From positions 45,785 through 109,784 of the forward strand of contig CACYJV010000006.1 in NCBI GenBank assembly GCA_902774815.1: a stretch of DNA of 64,000 bases. Direction: 5' to 3'. Numbering within the stretch: the first letter of the stretch is position 1; each line of letters opens with the position of its first letter. Positions 8,671 to 16,913 of this stretch are shown here, one piece after another. The stretch comes from an uncultured Prevotellaceae bacterium (GTDB lineage: Bacteria; Bacteroidota; Bacteroidia; Bacteroidales; Bacteroidaceae). A program made the translations under genes and the position numbers. Under the pieces are notes generated by a model, which ran no database searches, was not told the origin of the DNA, and saw nothing but the letters and a program-made list of their open reading frames with translations.

Positions 8671-10398
8671 ATGAAAAAACTCATCCTTTCCATCCTGTTG
8701 CTGACTGGCTTCGGCACCTTTGCCAATGCCTGCACCAACTTCATTGTCGGCAAGAAAGCCTCTGCCGACGGTTCAGTGATTTGTTCTTACAATGCCGACG
8801 ACTACGGCATGTTCATAGGACTCTGCCACTATCCCGCCATGAAGCATGCTCCTGGAGCCATGCGCCAGGTCAAGAATTGGGACACGGGCGTCTATCAGGG
8901 ACAGATACCTGAAGCTGCCGAGACCTACAACGTCATTGGCAACATCAACGAATGGCAGGTCACCATCGGCGAAACCACCTATGGCGGTCGCGAGGAGATG
9001 GTCGATACGACGGGCATCATCGATTATGGCTCACTCATCTACATCACTCTCCAGCGCTCGCGCTCAGCTCGTGAAGCCATCTACATCATGACCAAACTTG
9101 CCGAAACCTACGGCTACAACTCCGAAGGTGAGACCTTTACCATTTGCGATGCCAACGAAGCCTGGATTCTCGAGATGATGGGAACAGGCAGCGACAAGGC
9201 TTTGAACACACGCGAGAAGCTCAATCGTGTTGTGTGGGTGGCCCAACGTGTGCCCGACGATGCCATTTGTGGACATGCCAACCAGAGCCGTATTGGTCGC
9301 TTCATCACGGGAAAGAAGGTCAATGCCAAAGGCCTTTATCCCAAAATGGAGAAGGGTAGTGTGAAAGCCGACGATAATGCCACGCTCTACTACTCGAAAG
9401 ACGTCGTGCGCTATGCCCGCTTGATGGGTTGGTACGAAGGCTCCGACCAGAACTTCTCGTGGAAATGGGCCTACGCAGCACCCGACTTTGGCGGCCGTCG
9501 CTATTGCGATGCACGCGTCTGGTCGTTCTTCCGCCACTTCGATAACGGTTTCGACCGCTATCTTCCCTGGGCACTTGGCGAGGATCCCAATGCCGAGGAC
9601 ATGCCCCTTTGGATTAAGCCCAACCGCAAGGTGAGCGTACAGGACATCGAGGAATGTATGCGCGACCACTACGAAGGCACCGCCCTCGCACTCGACTCAA
9701 CCACCATTGGCGGTGGTATCTGGCAGATGCCCTATCGTCCGACGCCCCTTTCGTTCGAGGTCGATGGCAAGAAGTACTTCAACGAACGCCCCACCAGCAC
9801 CCAGCAGACGGGCTTTACCTATGTCTCGCAGATGCGCTCTTGGCTGCCTCGTCAGGTGGGTGGCATCCTCTGGTTCGGTAATGACGATGGCAACATGGTG
9901 GCCTATACGCCCATCTATTGCGGCAATACCGTCCAGCCAGAGTGCTATAATACGCCGGGAGCCGATGCCGTGACGTTCTCCGACAAGAACGCCTATTGGG
10001 TGTGCAACTGGGTTTCGAACATGGTATATCCGCGCTATTCCCAGCTGTTCCCATCGCTCAAGGCTGTCCGCGACTCGCTTGAGCAGAACTATTTCAATAG
10101 TCAGGCCGTTGTAGAAGAGGCCGCCATGAACATCTACAACATCAATCAGGCGCGAGCCATTGAGTTCCTGACCGACTACAGCAACCAGAAAGCCCAGCAG
10201 ATGCTTGCCCGTTGGAAGCAGTTGGCCACGTATCTCATCGTGAAGTACAACGACATGATTGTGAAACCCGAGAAGAATGGCCATTTCACCCGCACAAAGA
10301 CGGGCCTTGGTGCACGTCCTTCGCGTCCTGGCTATCCCACGCCTTATGCACGCCACTACGTCCGTCAGACGGGGGATAAATACAGTGTGCCGGAATAA
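8671..10398 (+). CDS. C69 family dipeptidase, exported
   Basis: 575-aa N-terminal-nucleophile peptidase of MEROPS family C69. After a 20-residue signal peptide (MKKLILSILLLTGFGTFANA), the catalytic cysteine is exposed as the mature N-terminal residue Cys21 in CTNFIVGKKASADGS. This is the expected way such enzymes become active. Other family features are the DTTGIIDYGSLIYI and YNSEGETFTICDANEAWILEM segments. Probable role is periplasmic degradation of dipeptides. It starts 48 nt after the M23 gene. Downstream is a 22-bp-period repeat array. Confidence 0.92.
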   Translation: MKKLILSILLLTGFGTFANACTNFIVGKKASADGSVICSYNADDYGMFIGLCHYPAMKHAPGAMRQVKNWDTGVYQGQIPEAAETYNVIGNINEWQVTIGETTYGGREEMVDTTGIIDYGSLIYITLQRSRSAREAIYIMTKLAETYGYNSEGETFTICDANEAWILEMMGTGSDKALNTREKLNRVVWVAQRVPDDAICGHANQSRIGRFITGKKVNAKGLYPKMEKGSVKADDNATLYYSKDVVRYARLMGWYEGSDQNFSWKWAYAAPDFGGRRYCDARVWSFFRHFDNGFDRYLPWALGEDPNAEDMPLWIKPNRKVSVQDIEECMRDHYEGTALALDSTTIGGGIWQMPYRPTPLSFEVDGKKYFNERPTSTQQTGFTYVSQMRSWLPRQVGGILWFGNDDGNMVAYTPIYCGNTVQPECYNTPGADAVTFSDKNAYWVCNWVSNMVYPRYSQLFPSLKAVRDSLEQNYFNSQAVVEEAAMNIYNINQARAIEFLTDYSNQKAQQMLARWKQLATYLIVKYNDMIVKPEKNGHFTRTKTGLGARPSRPGYPTPYARHYVRQTGDKYSVPE

Positions 10399-10465
10399 AC
10401 TCTAACTCTTTGATTTAGAGAAGCTTGTAAATAGCGGCCAAGAATCTTTCCTTGGTACGGCGTGA

Positions 10466-10686
10466 AGCATAGCTTTATACCTTACAACTCATAGCTTTAT
10501 TCGATATGGAGCTATGCTTTATAGGGGTATAAAGCTATGCTTTTATTGTGTAATAGCATTGCTTTGCAGGTTACAAGTCAATGCTTTATAGGTATCAGAG
10601 CATTGCTTTTTAAGTCTAAAGTCATTGCTTCGTTCCTCTGATGTCAATGCTTTATATGCTTATTGTCATTGTCCTATGTACTTAAA
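10466..10686. repeat. 22-bp-period degenerate tandem array 1
   Basis: Ten consecutive units begin at 10466, 10488, 10510, 10533, 10555, 10577, 10599, 10621, 10643 and 10665, so nine are 22 bp and one is 23 bp. Conserved positions are the first eight to twelve bases, approximately AGCWWTGCTTTA or GTCAWTGCTTTA. The last six to ten bases vary. Two weaker units may continue to 10730. The array lies in the 517-bp gap between the C69 peptidase and moxR. It does not encode a plausible protein. Confidence 0.85.
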
Positions 10687-10773
10687 ACCTATTACTTCCT
10701 TCCACTATTCACGATGCTTTTTAGCTATATTTCATGCGGATTCCAACCCCATCAAACACCTTTAACCACGGTA

Positions 10774-10807
10774 ACAATCCCATTTGTTGCGGGTGTTTTT
10801 TGTTTTT
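10774..10807 (+). terminator. Possible terminator upstream of moxR
   Basis: A weak stem (GTAACAA paired with TTGTTGC) is followed by GGGTG and a T-rich run near 10795-10806. It would end transcripts from the C69 side before the moxR promoter. The stem is short with one G-U pair. Confidence 0.35.
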
Positions 10808-10841
10808 AGAAACTTTTTTAATATTATTTAGTTTGCAATAT

Positions 10842-10872
10842 TCGCCTCTCTGCTGAGATTGTTGTAATTTTG
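10842..10872 (+). promoter_or_regulatory. Bat operon promoter
   Basis: TTTG (10842-10845), a 19-bp spacer, then TAATTTTG (10865-10872), 43 nt before the moxR ATG. It is an excellent match to the Bacteroidetes consensus and probably drives the whole moxR-batDE operon. Confidence 0.75.
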
Positions 10873-10915
10873 CACAGAATTTTGAAAAGAACAAACATTA
10901 GACTAAAATACAACT

Positions 10916-11911
10916 ATGGCAGAATCAATCGACATCCGCGAATTGAACATGCGGATTGAACAAGAGAGCGGCTTCGTCACAAATCTGGTGACAGGCATGA
11001 ACCGCGTCATCGTAGGGCAGCGCCATCTGGTGGACTCATTGCTCATCGGATTGCTCAGCGATGGTCACATCCTGCTCGAAGGTGTGCCCGGTCTGGCCAA
11101 GACACTGGCCATTAAGACCTTGGCACAGCTCATCGACGCCGACTACAGCCGCATTCAGTTTACCCCAGACCTGCTCCCTGCCGACGTCATCGGTACGATG
11201 ATCTACTCGCAGAAGGAAGAGAACTTCCAGGTGAAGCGCGGTCCCGTGTTTGCCAACTTTGTGCTGGCCGACGAAATCAACCGTGCTCCTGCCAAGGTGC
11301 AGAGCGCACTTCTCGAGGCTATGCAGGAGCATCAGGTCACCATTGGCGAAAAGACGTTCACACTTCCCAACCCCTTCCTCGTCATGGCTACGCAGAACCC
11401 AATAGAGCAGGAGGGTACTTACCAGTTGCCCGAAGCACAGGTCGACCGTTTCATGTTGAAGGTTCTCATCGGCTATCCCACGCTGGAAGAGGAGAAACTC
11501 ATCATCCGCGAAAACCTAGCTGGTTCGCTTCCTGAAGTTCGTCCCGTTACAACGGCAGAGGAAATCCTTCGTGCCCGTCGTGTTGTCGGCGACGTTTACA
11601 TCGACGAGAAGATTGAGCAGTACATTGCCGACATCGTCTTTGCCACACGCTATCCCGACCGTTATGGACTGCCCGAGGTGAAGGACATGATCACGTTCGG
11701 TGGCTCGCCACGTGCCAGCATCAACCTGGCAAAGGCCGCCCGTGCCTATGCCTTCATCAAACGTCGCGGCTATGTGGTGCCCGAAGATGTGCGCGCCGTG
11801 GCCCACGATGTGCTTCGCCACCGTATTGGACTCAGCTACGAGGCCGAGGCAGCCAACATCACGAGCGAGGAAATCGTCTCGAAGATCATCAATAAGGTCG
11901 AGGTGCCCTAA
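10916..11911 (+). CDS. MoxR family AAA+ ATPase
   Basis: 331-aa MoxR-type AAA+ ATPase. Walker A is EGVPGLAKT (about residues 55-63). Walker B with the downstream Arg is LADEINRAPAKVQ (about 119-131), and MATQNPIEQEGTYQLPEAQVDRF follows. MoxR proteins act as chaperone-like ATPases on von Willebrand factor A (VWA) proteins. Here it is the first gene of the Bat operon, directly ahead of one DUF58 and two VWA genes. Length is typical. Confidence 0.95.
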   Translation: MAESIDIRELNMRIEQESGFVTNLVTGMNRVIVGQRHLVDSLLIGLLSDGHILLEGVPGLAKTLAIKTLAQLIDADYSRIQFTPDLLPADVIGTMIYSQKEENFQVKRGPVFANFVLADEINRAPAKVQSALLEAMQEHQVTIGEKTFTLPNPFLVMATQNPIEQEGTYQLPEAQVDRFMLKVLIGYPTLEEEKLIIRENLAGSLPEVRPVTTAEEILRARRVVGDVYIDEKIEQYIADIVFATRYPDRYGLPEVKDMITFGGSPRASINLAKAARAYAFIKRRGYVVPEDVRAVAHDVLRHRIGLSYEAEAANITSEEIVSKIINKVEVP

Positions 11912-11968
11912 GAAAAGTTGGAAATTGACAATTGTAGATTGACAATTTAGAAGCAACTTACAGAAACA

Positions 11969-12859
11969 TTGGAGACTCAGGATTTAATCAAGAAAGTCAG
12001 GAAGATTGAGATCAAGACGCGCGGATTGAGCTCGAACATCTTTGCAGGTCAGTACCATTCGGCCTTCAAGGGACGTGGTATGGCCTTCTCAGAGGTGCGC
12101 GAGTATCAGTTTGGCGACGACGTTCGCGACATCGACTGGAACGTTACCGCCCGTTTCCACCGTCCTTATGTGAAGGTGTTCGAGGAGGAGCGCGAGCTGA
12201 CCGTAATGCTTCTTGTCGACGTCAGCGGCTCGCTCGACTTTGGAACTACCCGCCAGATGAAGCGCGACATGGTCACCGAGATTGCCGCAACGCTGGCTTT
12301 CTCGGCCATACAGAACAACGATAAGATAGGCGTCGTATTCTTCTCTGACCGCATCGAGAAATACATTCCTCCGAAGAAGGGCCGCAAGCACATCCTCTAT
12401 ATCATCCGCGAGATGCTCGACTTCAAGACTGAGAGCCGGCGAACCAACGTCAGCCAAGCCGTGGAGTTCCTCTCGCAAGTGATGAAGCGGCGCTGTACGG
12501 CCTTCATGTTGAGCGACTTCTACGAACAACCCGACGTGGTTGGCGACGGCAGACATCTGGAACACGCGCTGACCATTGGTAACCGGAAGCACGACATCGT
12601 GGCCATTCAGGTCTACGACCCACGCGCCAAGTCACTTCCCGACATAGGTCTGATGAAGGTGCGCGATGCCGAGACAGGTCATGAAATGGTCATCGACACC
12701 AGCTCGAAGAAACTCCGGCTTGCGCACACACGTTACTTCATGGAGCGTCAGGCGCTGCTTCGCGAGACGTTTGCCAAGACGAATGTCGACTGGACGTCGG
12801 TAGCTACCAACGAAGACTACGTGAAAGCGCTCATGATACTCTTTAAGCAACGACTTTAA
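11969..12859 (+). CDS. DUF58 domain protein (VWA-like)
   Basis: 296-aa cytoplasmic protein of the DUF58 family. The start is a TTG (METQDLIKKVRKIEIKTRGLSS); no in-frame ATG gives the conserved N-terminus. The DUF58 core GRGMAFSEVREYQFGDDVRDIDWNVTAR is near residues 36-63. A VWA metal-site-like DVSGS lies at 84-88. It probably partners with the MoxR ATPase encoded just upstream. Confidence 0.93.
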   Translation: METQDLIKKVRKIEIKTRGLSSNIFAGQYHSAFKGRGMAFSEVREYQFGDDVRDIDWNVTARFHRPYVKVFEEERELTVMLLVDVSGSLDFGTTRQMKRDMVTEIAATLAFSAIQNNDKIGVVFFSDRIEKYIPPKKGRKHILYIIREMLDFKTESRRTNVSQAVEFLSQVMKRRCTAFMLSDFYEQPDVVGDGRHLEHALTIGNRKHDIVAIQVYDPRAKSLPDIGLMKVRDAETGHEMVIDTSSKKLRLAHTRYFMERQALLRETFAKTNVDWTSVATNEDYVKALMILFKQRL

Positions 12860-12907
12860 TTCACAATGTTACAACGGCTTAAGTCCTGTCAATACATTAA
12901 CTGAATC

Positions 12908-13981
12908 ATGCGAAGATTAGCATTCATCACGGCCTTTGCCATGCTCGCCATCATCACTTGTCGGGCTCAAAGCGTGCAGGTTGAGCAGACGCTCGACTCC
13001 ATCAATGGCATCTTCATTGGCCAGCAGGCCCACATGACCGTTGGAGTAACGGCCAAGGAGGGCACGCAGGTGGAGTTCCCCGATTGGCGTCCGCTGACCT
13101 ATCTCGTGCCTGGCGTCGAGCTGTTGGCCATTGATGCCGATACTGTTGATGCCGGCGATGGGCTGACTACGTTTCGCAAGCGCCTCACCATCACCAGCTT
13201 CGACGAGCATCTCTATCCGCTTCCGCCTGTCGAAGTGAAAGTGGGCGGCAAGGCATACAAGGGCAATCAGCTGGCGCTGAAGGTCATTACCGTCGATGTG
13301 GACACCGTTCATCCCAACCAATTCTTCCCGCCAAAGGATGTGCAGAAGAATCCTTTCCTCTGGGCAGAGTGGCGCACTCCCTTCCTGCTGAGCCTGCTTT
13401 TCGTCGCCCTTTTGTTCCTGGCCGTATGGTTCTTCCTGCGGTTGAAGGCAAACAAGCCCATCATCGCGAGCATTCGCATCATCAAGAAGATACTTCCTCA
13501 CCAGCGTGCCATGAAGGCCATCGACCAAATCAAGGCCGAACACATGACCGCTTCAGAGGACCAAAAGGAATACTACACCCGACTGACTGACACGCTTCGC
13601 CAGTACATTCGTGAGCGATTCGGCTTCAATGCCATGGAGATGACCACTCCGGAGATCATCTTCCACCTGCAGGAGTCAGGCGACCAGACCATGATAGGCG
13701 AGCTGAAGGAACTCTTCGAGACTGCCGACCTCGTGAAGTTTGCCAAGTATTCAACGCTCATGGGCGAGAATGACATGAACCTTGTCAATGCCATCAACTT
13801 CATCGACCTGACGAAACTCGAGGGACAACCCACCGAGGAGCGCATCGTGCCGAAACTTACTGAAGGCGAGGAACGTACACGCAAGACTCGTATCGTCATC
13901 AAAGTGTTGATTTGGACCATCGCCGTCATCGAAGCAGTCCTGTTCAGCTACATCCTTTACAGCATCTTCCAGTTGATGTAG
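12908..13981 (+). CDS. Bat operon membrane protein
   Basis: 357-aa membrane protein with an N-terminal signal peptide (cleavage near CRAQS, residue 20). A periplasmic domain of about 130 residues follows, then one membrane helix (about 156-180), a cytoplasmic helical region (about 190-320) and a second membrane helix at the C-terminus (about 333-355). It always seems to sit between DUF58 and batA in Bacteroidales Bat operons. I cannot assign a biochemical function. The layout resembles the DUF4381/BatD-like accessory proteins. Confidence 0.75.
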   Translation: MRRLAFITAFAMLAIITCRAQSVQVEQTLDSINGIFIGQQAHMTVGVTAKEGTQVEFPDWRPLTYLVPGVELLAIDADTVDAGDGLTTFRKRLTITSFDEHLYPLPPVEVKVGGKAYKGNQLALKVITVDVDTVHPNQFFPPKDVQKNPFLWAEWRTPFLLSLLFVALLFLAVWFFLRLKANKPIIASIRIIKKILPHQRAMKAIDQIKAEHMTASEDQKEYYTRLTDTLRQYIRERFGFNAMEMTTPEIIFHLQESGDQTMIGELKELFETADLVKFAKYSTLMGENDMNLVNAINFIDLTKLEGQPTEERIVPKLTEGEERTRKTRIVIKVLIWTIAVIEAVLFSYILYSIFQLM

Positions 13982-14043
13982 GAATGTGCCTGTCGGTGAT
14001 TGATAGATGGTGATAAAACGTAAATAGTAAATCATAAAAGAAA

Positions 14044-15042
14044 GTGGAATTTGCCAATAAAGAATATTTCCTGCTGCTCCTGCTGCTGATACCATACTTG
14101 ATTTGGTATTTCGGCTATCGGAAAAAGAGCGAGCCAACCATGCAGATGAGCGACACCTATGCCTATCGCAACGCTCCGAAGAGCCTTCGTATGCGTATGC
14201 TCCATCTGCCTATGCTCCTACGGCTGGCCACTTTTGTGCTGTTGGTCATTGTACTTGCACGTCCACAAACCCACAACTCGTGGGACAAGCGCACCACCGA
14301 GGGCATCGACATCATGCTGGCCATGGACGTCTCGACGTCGATGTTGGCCGAAGACCTGAAGCCTAACCGCATGGAGGCAGCCAAGAACGTGGCAGCAGAG
14401 TTCATTTCCGGTCGTCCCAACGACAACATTGGACTGACCATCTTTGCGGGTGAGGCATTCACCCAGTGCCCTATGACGACTGACCATGCTTCGTTGCTGA
14501 ACCTGCTGCAAGGTGTTCGCACCGACATTATCACTCGTGGACTCATGAGCGATGGTACTGCCGTGGGCATGGGACTGGCCAATGCCGTGTCGCGACTGAA
14601 GAATTCAAAGGCCAAGTCGAAGGTGGTCATCCTGCTTACCGACGGTTCCAACAACATGGGCGACCTGTCGCCGATGACCAGTGCGCAGATAGCCAAGAGC
14701 CTTGGCATACGCGTCTATACCGTCGGTGTGGGCACTAATAAGGCGGCACCTTACCCAATGCCTGTGGCTGGAGGTGTGCAATACGTCAACATTCCCGTTG
14801 AAATTGACACAAAGACACTCTCCGATATTGCTGCCGCTACCGAGGGCAACTTCTATCGGGCCACCAACAATAACGAGCTGAAGCAAATCTATAAGGACAT
14901 CGACAAGCTGGAGAAGAGCAAGATGAGCGTCACCAAGTTCTCCAAACGCTACGAGGCTTACATGCCGTTTGCCATTGCTGCGTTTGTGCTCCTGCTCCTG
15001 GAGATTTTGCTTCGCACAACTGTCTTGCGGCGAATTCCCTGA
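14044..15042 (+). CDS. batA: Aerotolerance protein BatA (VWA domain)
   Basis: 332-aa inner-membrane VWA protein. It begins with GTG (MEFANKEYFLLLLLLIPYLIWYF). Two N-terminal membrane helices (about 8-22 and 58-76) precede the VWA domain, whose metal-ion-dependent adhesion site DVSTS is at 95-99. A C-terminal helix (about 305-320) returns to the membrane. The family was named from Bacteroides aerotolerance; its exact role is unsettled. batB follows after 41 nt. Confidence 0.93.
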   Translation: MEFANKEYFLLLLLLIPYLIWYFGYRKKSEPTMQMSDTYAYRNAPKSLRMRMLHLPMLLRLATFVLLVIVLARPQTHNSWDKRTTEGIDIMLAMDVSTSMLAEDLKPNRMEAAKNVAAEFISGRPNDNIGLTIFAGEAFTQCPMTTDHASLLNLLQGVRTDIITRGLMSDGTAVGMGLANAVSRLKNSKAKSKVVILLTDGSNNMGDLSPMTSAQIAKSLGIRVYTVGVGTNKAAPYPMPVAGGVQYVNIPVEIDTKTLSDIAAATEGNFYRATNNNELKQIYKDIDKLEKSKMSVTKFSKRYEAYMPFAIAAFVLLLLEILLRTTVLRRIP

Positions 15043-15083
15043 TGTGTAGTTCGCAACAGACATCATTTCAATAAAGAAAGAAC

Positions 15084-16124
15084 ATGTTTAGATTCGAAAA
15101 CCCACTATATCTCTGGCTGTTACTGGTCGTTCCCCTGCTGGCACTCATCAGGTTCTGGGGATGGCGGCAACGCCGACGCAAGCTCCGCAAGTTTGGTGAT
15201 CCAGCCTTGCTCAAGGAACTGATGCCCGACGTATCGAAGTATCGTCCCACGGTGAAGTTCTGGTTGCTTCAGGCAGCACTTGCCTTGCTCATCGTGATGC
15301 TGGCACGTCCACAGATGGGAACGAAGATTTCGCGCGAGAAGCGCAATGGCATCGAAACCATCATCTGCCTTGACATCAGCAACTCCATGCTGGCTCAGGA
15401 TGTGGTTCCTTCGCGTCTGCAGAAGAGCAAGATGCTTGTCGAAAATCTCGTTGACCATTTCACCAACGATAAGATTGGCCTCATTGTCTTTGCAGGCGAT
15501 GCCTTCGTCCAGCTTCCCATTACCAGCGACTACGTCTCGGCCAAGATGTTCCTGCAGAGCATTGAGCCCTCGCTCATCGACATGCAGGGCACCGACATCG
15601 CCCGAGCCTTGTCCATGGCCAGCAATTGCTTCACCCAACTGGAGAAGATTGGCCGTGCCATCATCGTCATTACCGATGGTGAGGACCACGAAGGTGGTGC
15701 ACTCGAGGCCGCTCAGGCAGCCAAGAAGAAGGGCATGAACGTGTTCATCCTCGGCGTTGGCGACACGAAGGGCAGTCCTATACCCGACGGACAAGGTGGC
15801 TATATGCGTGATGCTGCCGGCAATATCGTCATGACGGCACTCAACGAGGACATGTGTCAGCAAATTGCCCAGGCAGGTAGTGGCAAGTATATCCACGTAG
15901 ATAACACCAGCGACGCGCAGGAAGCCCTCAACGACGAGCTCATCCGCCTGCAGAAAGGCGAAACTGACAGCGTTGTCTATAGCGAGTACGATGAGCAGTT
16001 CCAGGCCTTTGGCATCCTTGTGCTGCTTTTGCTCATCATCGAGACAATCATCTTGGAGAGCAAGAACCCGCTCACCCAGAAGTGGTCGCTCTTCAAACGC
16101 AACAAAAAGACGAAACAATCATGA
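15084..16124 (+). CDS. batB: Aerotolerance protein BatB (VWA domain)
   Basis: 346-aa VWA protein paralogous to BatA, with the same plan: N-terminal helices (NPLYLWLLLVVPLLALIRF and LLQAALALLIVMLARP), a VWA domain with metal site DISNS at 97-101 (CLDISNSMLAQD), and a C-terminal helix near 310-325. The last codon overlaps the batC start as ATGA, so the two are probably translationally coupled. Confidence 0.93.
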   Translation: MFRFENPLYLWLLLVVPLLALIRFWGWRQRRRKLRKFGDPALLKELMPDVSKYRPTVKFWLLQAALALLIVMLARPQMGTKISREKRNGIETIICLDISNSMLAQDVVPSRLQKSKMLVENLVDHFTNDKIGLIVFAGDAFVQLPITSDYVSAKMFLQSIEPSLIDMQGTDIARALSMASNCFTQLEKIGRAIIVITDGEDHEGGALEAAQAAKKKGMNVFILGVGDTKGSPIPDGQGGYMRDAAGNIVMTALNEDMCQQIAQAGSGKYIHVDNTSDAQEALNDELIRLQKGETDSVVYSEYDEQFQAFGILVLLLLIIETIILESKNPLTQKWSLFKRNKKTKQS

Positions 16125-16855
16125 GAACTATCAGTAACATATTGTCCGTACATCTTTTCCCTGCTGGGCTGCCATTAACAAGGCTGACGGCCTTGTTGCT
16201 TTGCCTCATGGCATTGCAGGGAATCTATGCACAGGCCGACCGTCAGCATATACGCCAGGGAAACAAGCTCTACCATCAGGAGGAATATGCCAAGGCTGAG
16301 GTGGAATACCAGAAGGCACTGGCTGCCAACCAGCGCAATCCGCAGGCCATCTATAATCTCGGCTGTGCCATGATGATGCAGCAGAAGGACTCAGCTGCCG
16401 TCGTTCAGTTTGAGAATGCCGGCAAGTTGCAGACGAACAAGAAGCGTAAGTCGATGGCCTACCACAACATTGGCTGGATCTGCCAGCGCCATCAGATGTA
16501 TGCAGAGGCCATCGAAGCCTACAAGGAAAGCCTTCGCAACAATCCGACCGACGAAGAGACACGCTACAACTTGGCCCTTTGTCAGCGCCAGCAGAAGCAA
16601 CAGCAGCAGAATGGCGGCGGCAATAACGACAAGGACAATAAGGACAAGGACAAAGATAAGAACCAGAAAGACCAGCAGAACCAGCAGCAAAAGGATCAGC
16701 AGGACCAGCAGAAGCGCCAGCCCAAGGATCAGATGAGCAAGGAGAATGCCGAACAGCTGCTCAATGCTGCCGTTCAAGAAGAGAAAGCCACACAGCAGCG
16801 TATGAAGAAAGCCATGCAACATCCCAATCGCAAGCAGTTGCAGAAGAATTGGTAA
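16121..16855 (+). CDS. batC: Aerotolerance protein BatC (TPR)
   Basis: 244-aa exported TPR protein. I take the ATG at 16121, which overlaps the batB stop (ATGA) and gives MRTISNIL plus a hydrophobic export signal ending near GIYAQA. Two to three tetratricopeptide repeats follow (GNKLYHQEEYAKAEVEYQKA onward). Then comes a very polar Gln/Asp/Lys-rich stretch of about 50 residues and a basic C-terminus. It likely scaffolds Bat proteins in the periplasm. Confidence 0.9.
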   Translation: MRTISNILSVHLFPAGLPLTRLTALLLCLMALQGIYAQADRQHIRQGNKLYHQEEYAKAEVEYQKALAANQRNPQAIYNLGCAMMMQQKDSAAVVQFENAGKLQTNKKRKSMAYHNIGWICQRHQMYAEAIEAYKESLRNNPTDEETRYNLALCQRQQKQQQQNGGGNNDKDNKDKDKDKNQKDQQNQQQKDQQDQQKRQPKDQMSKENAEQLLNAAVQEEKATQQRMKKAMQHPNRKQLQKNW

Positions 16856-16913
16856 TGGTCTCTTCCTGTCTGAAAAAGAATGTAACGTGGTTAACAAAAG
16901 CATCTGAATCGAT

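Noticed and set aside
10466-10686. CRISPR array
   Set aside because: Units are 22 bp in total with no exact repeat of 23-50 bp and no spacers of constant size; no cas gene lies in the window.
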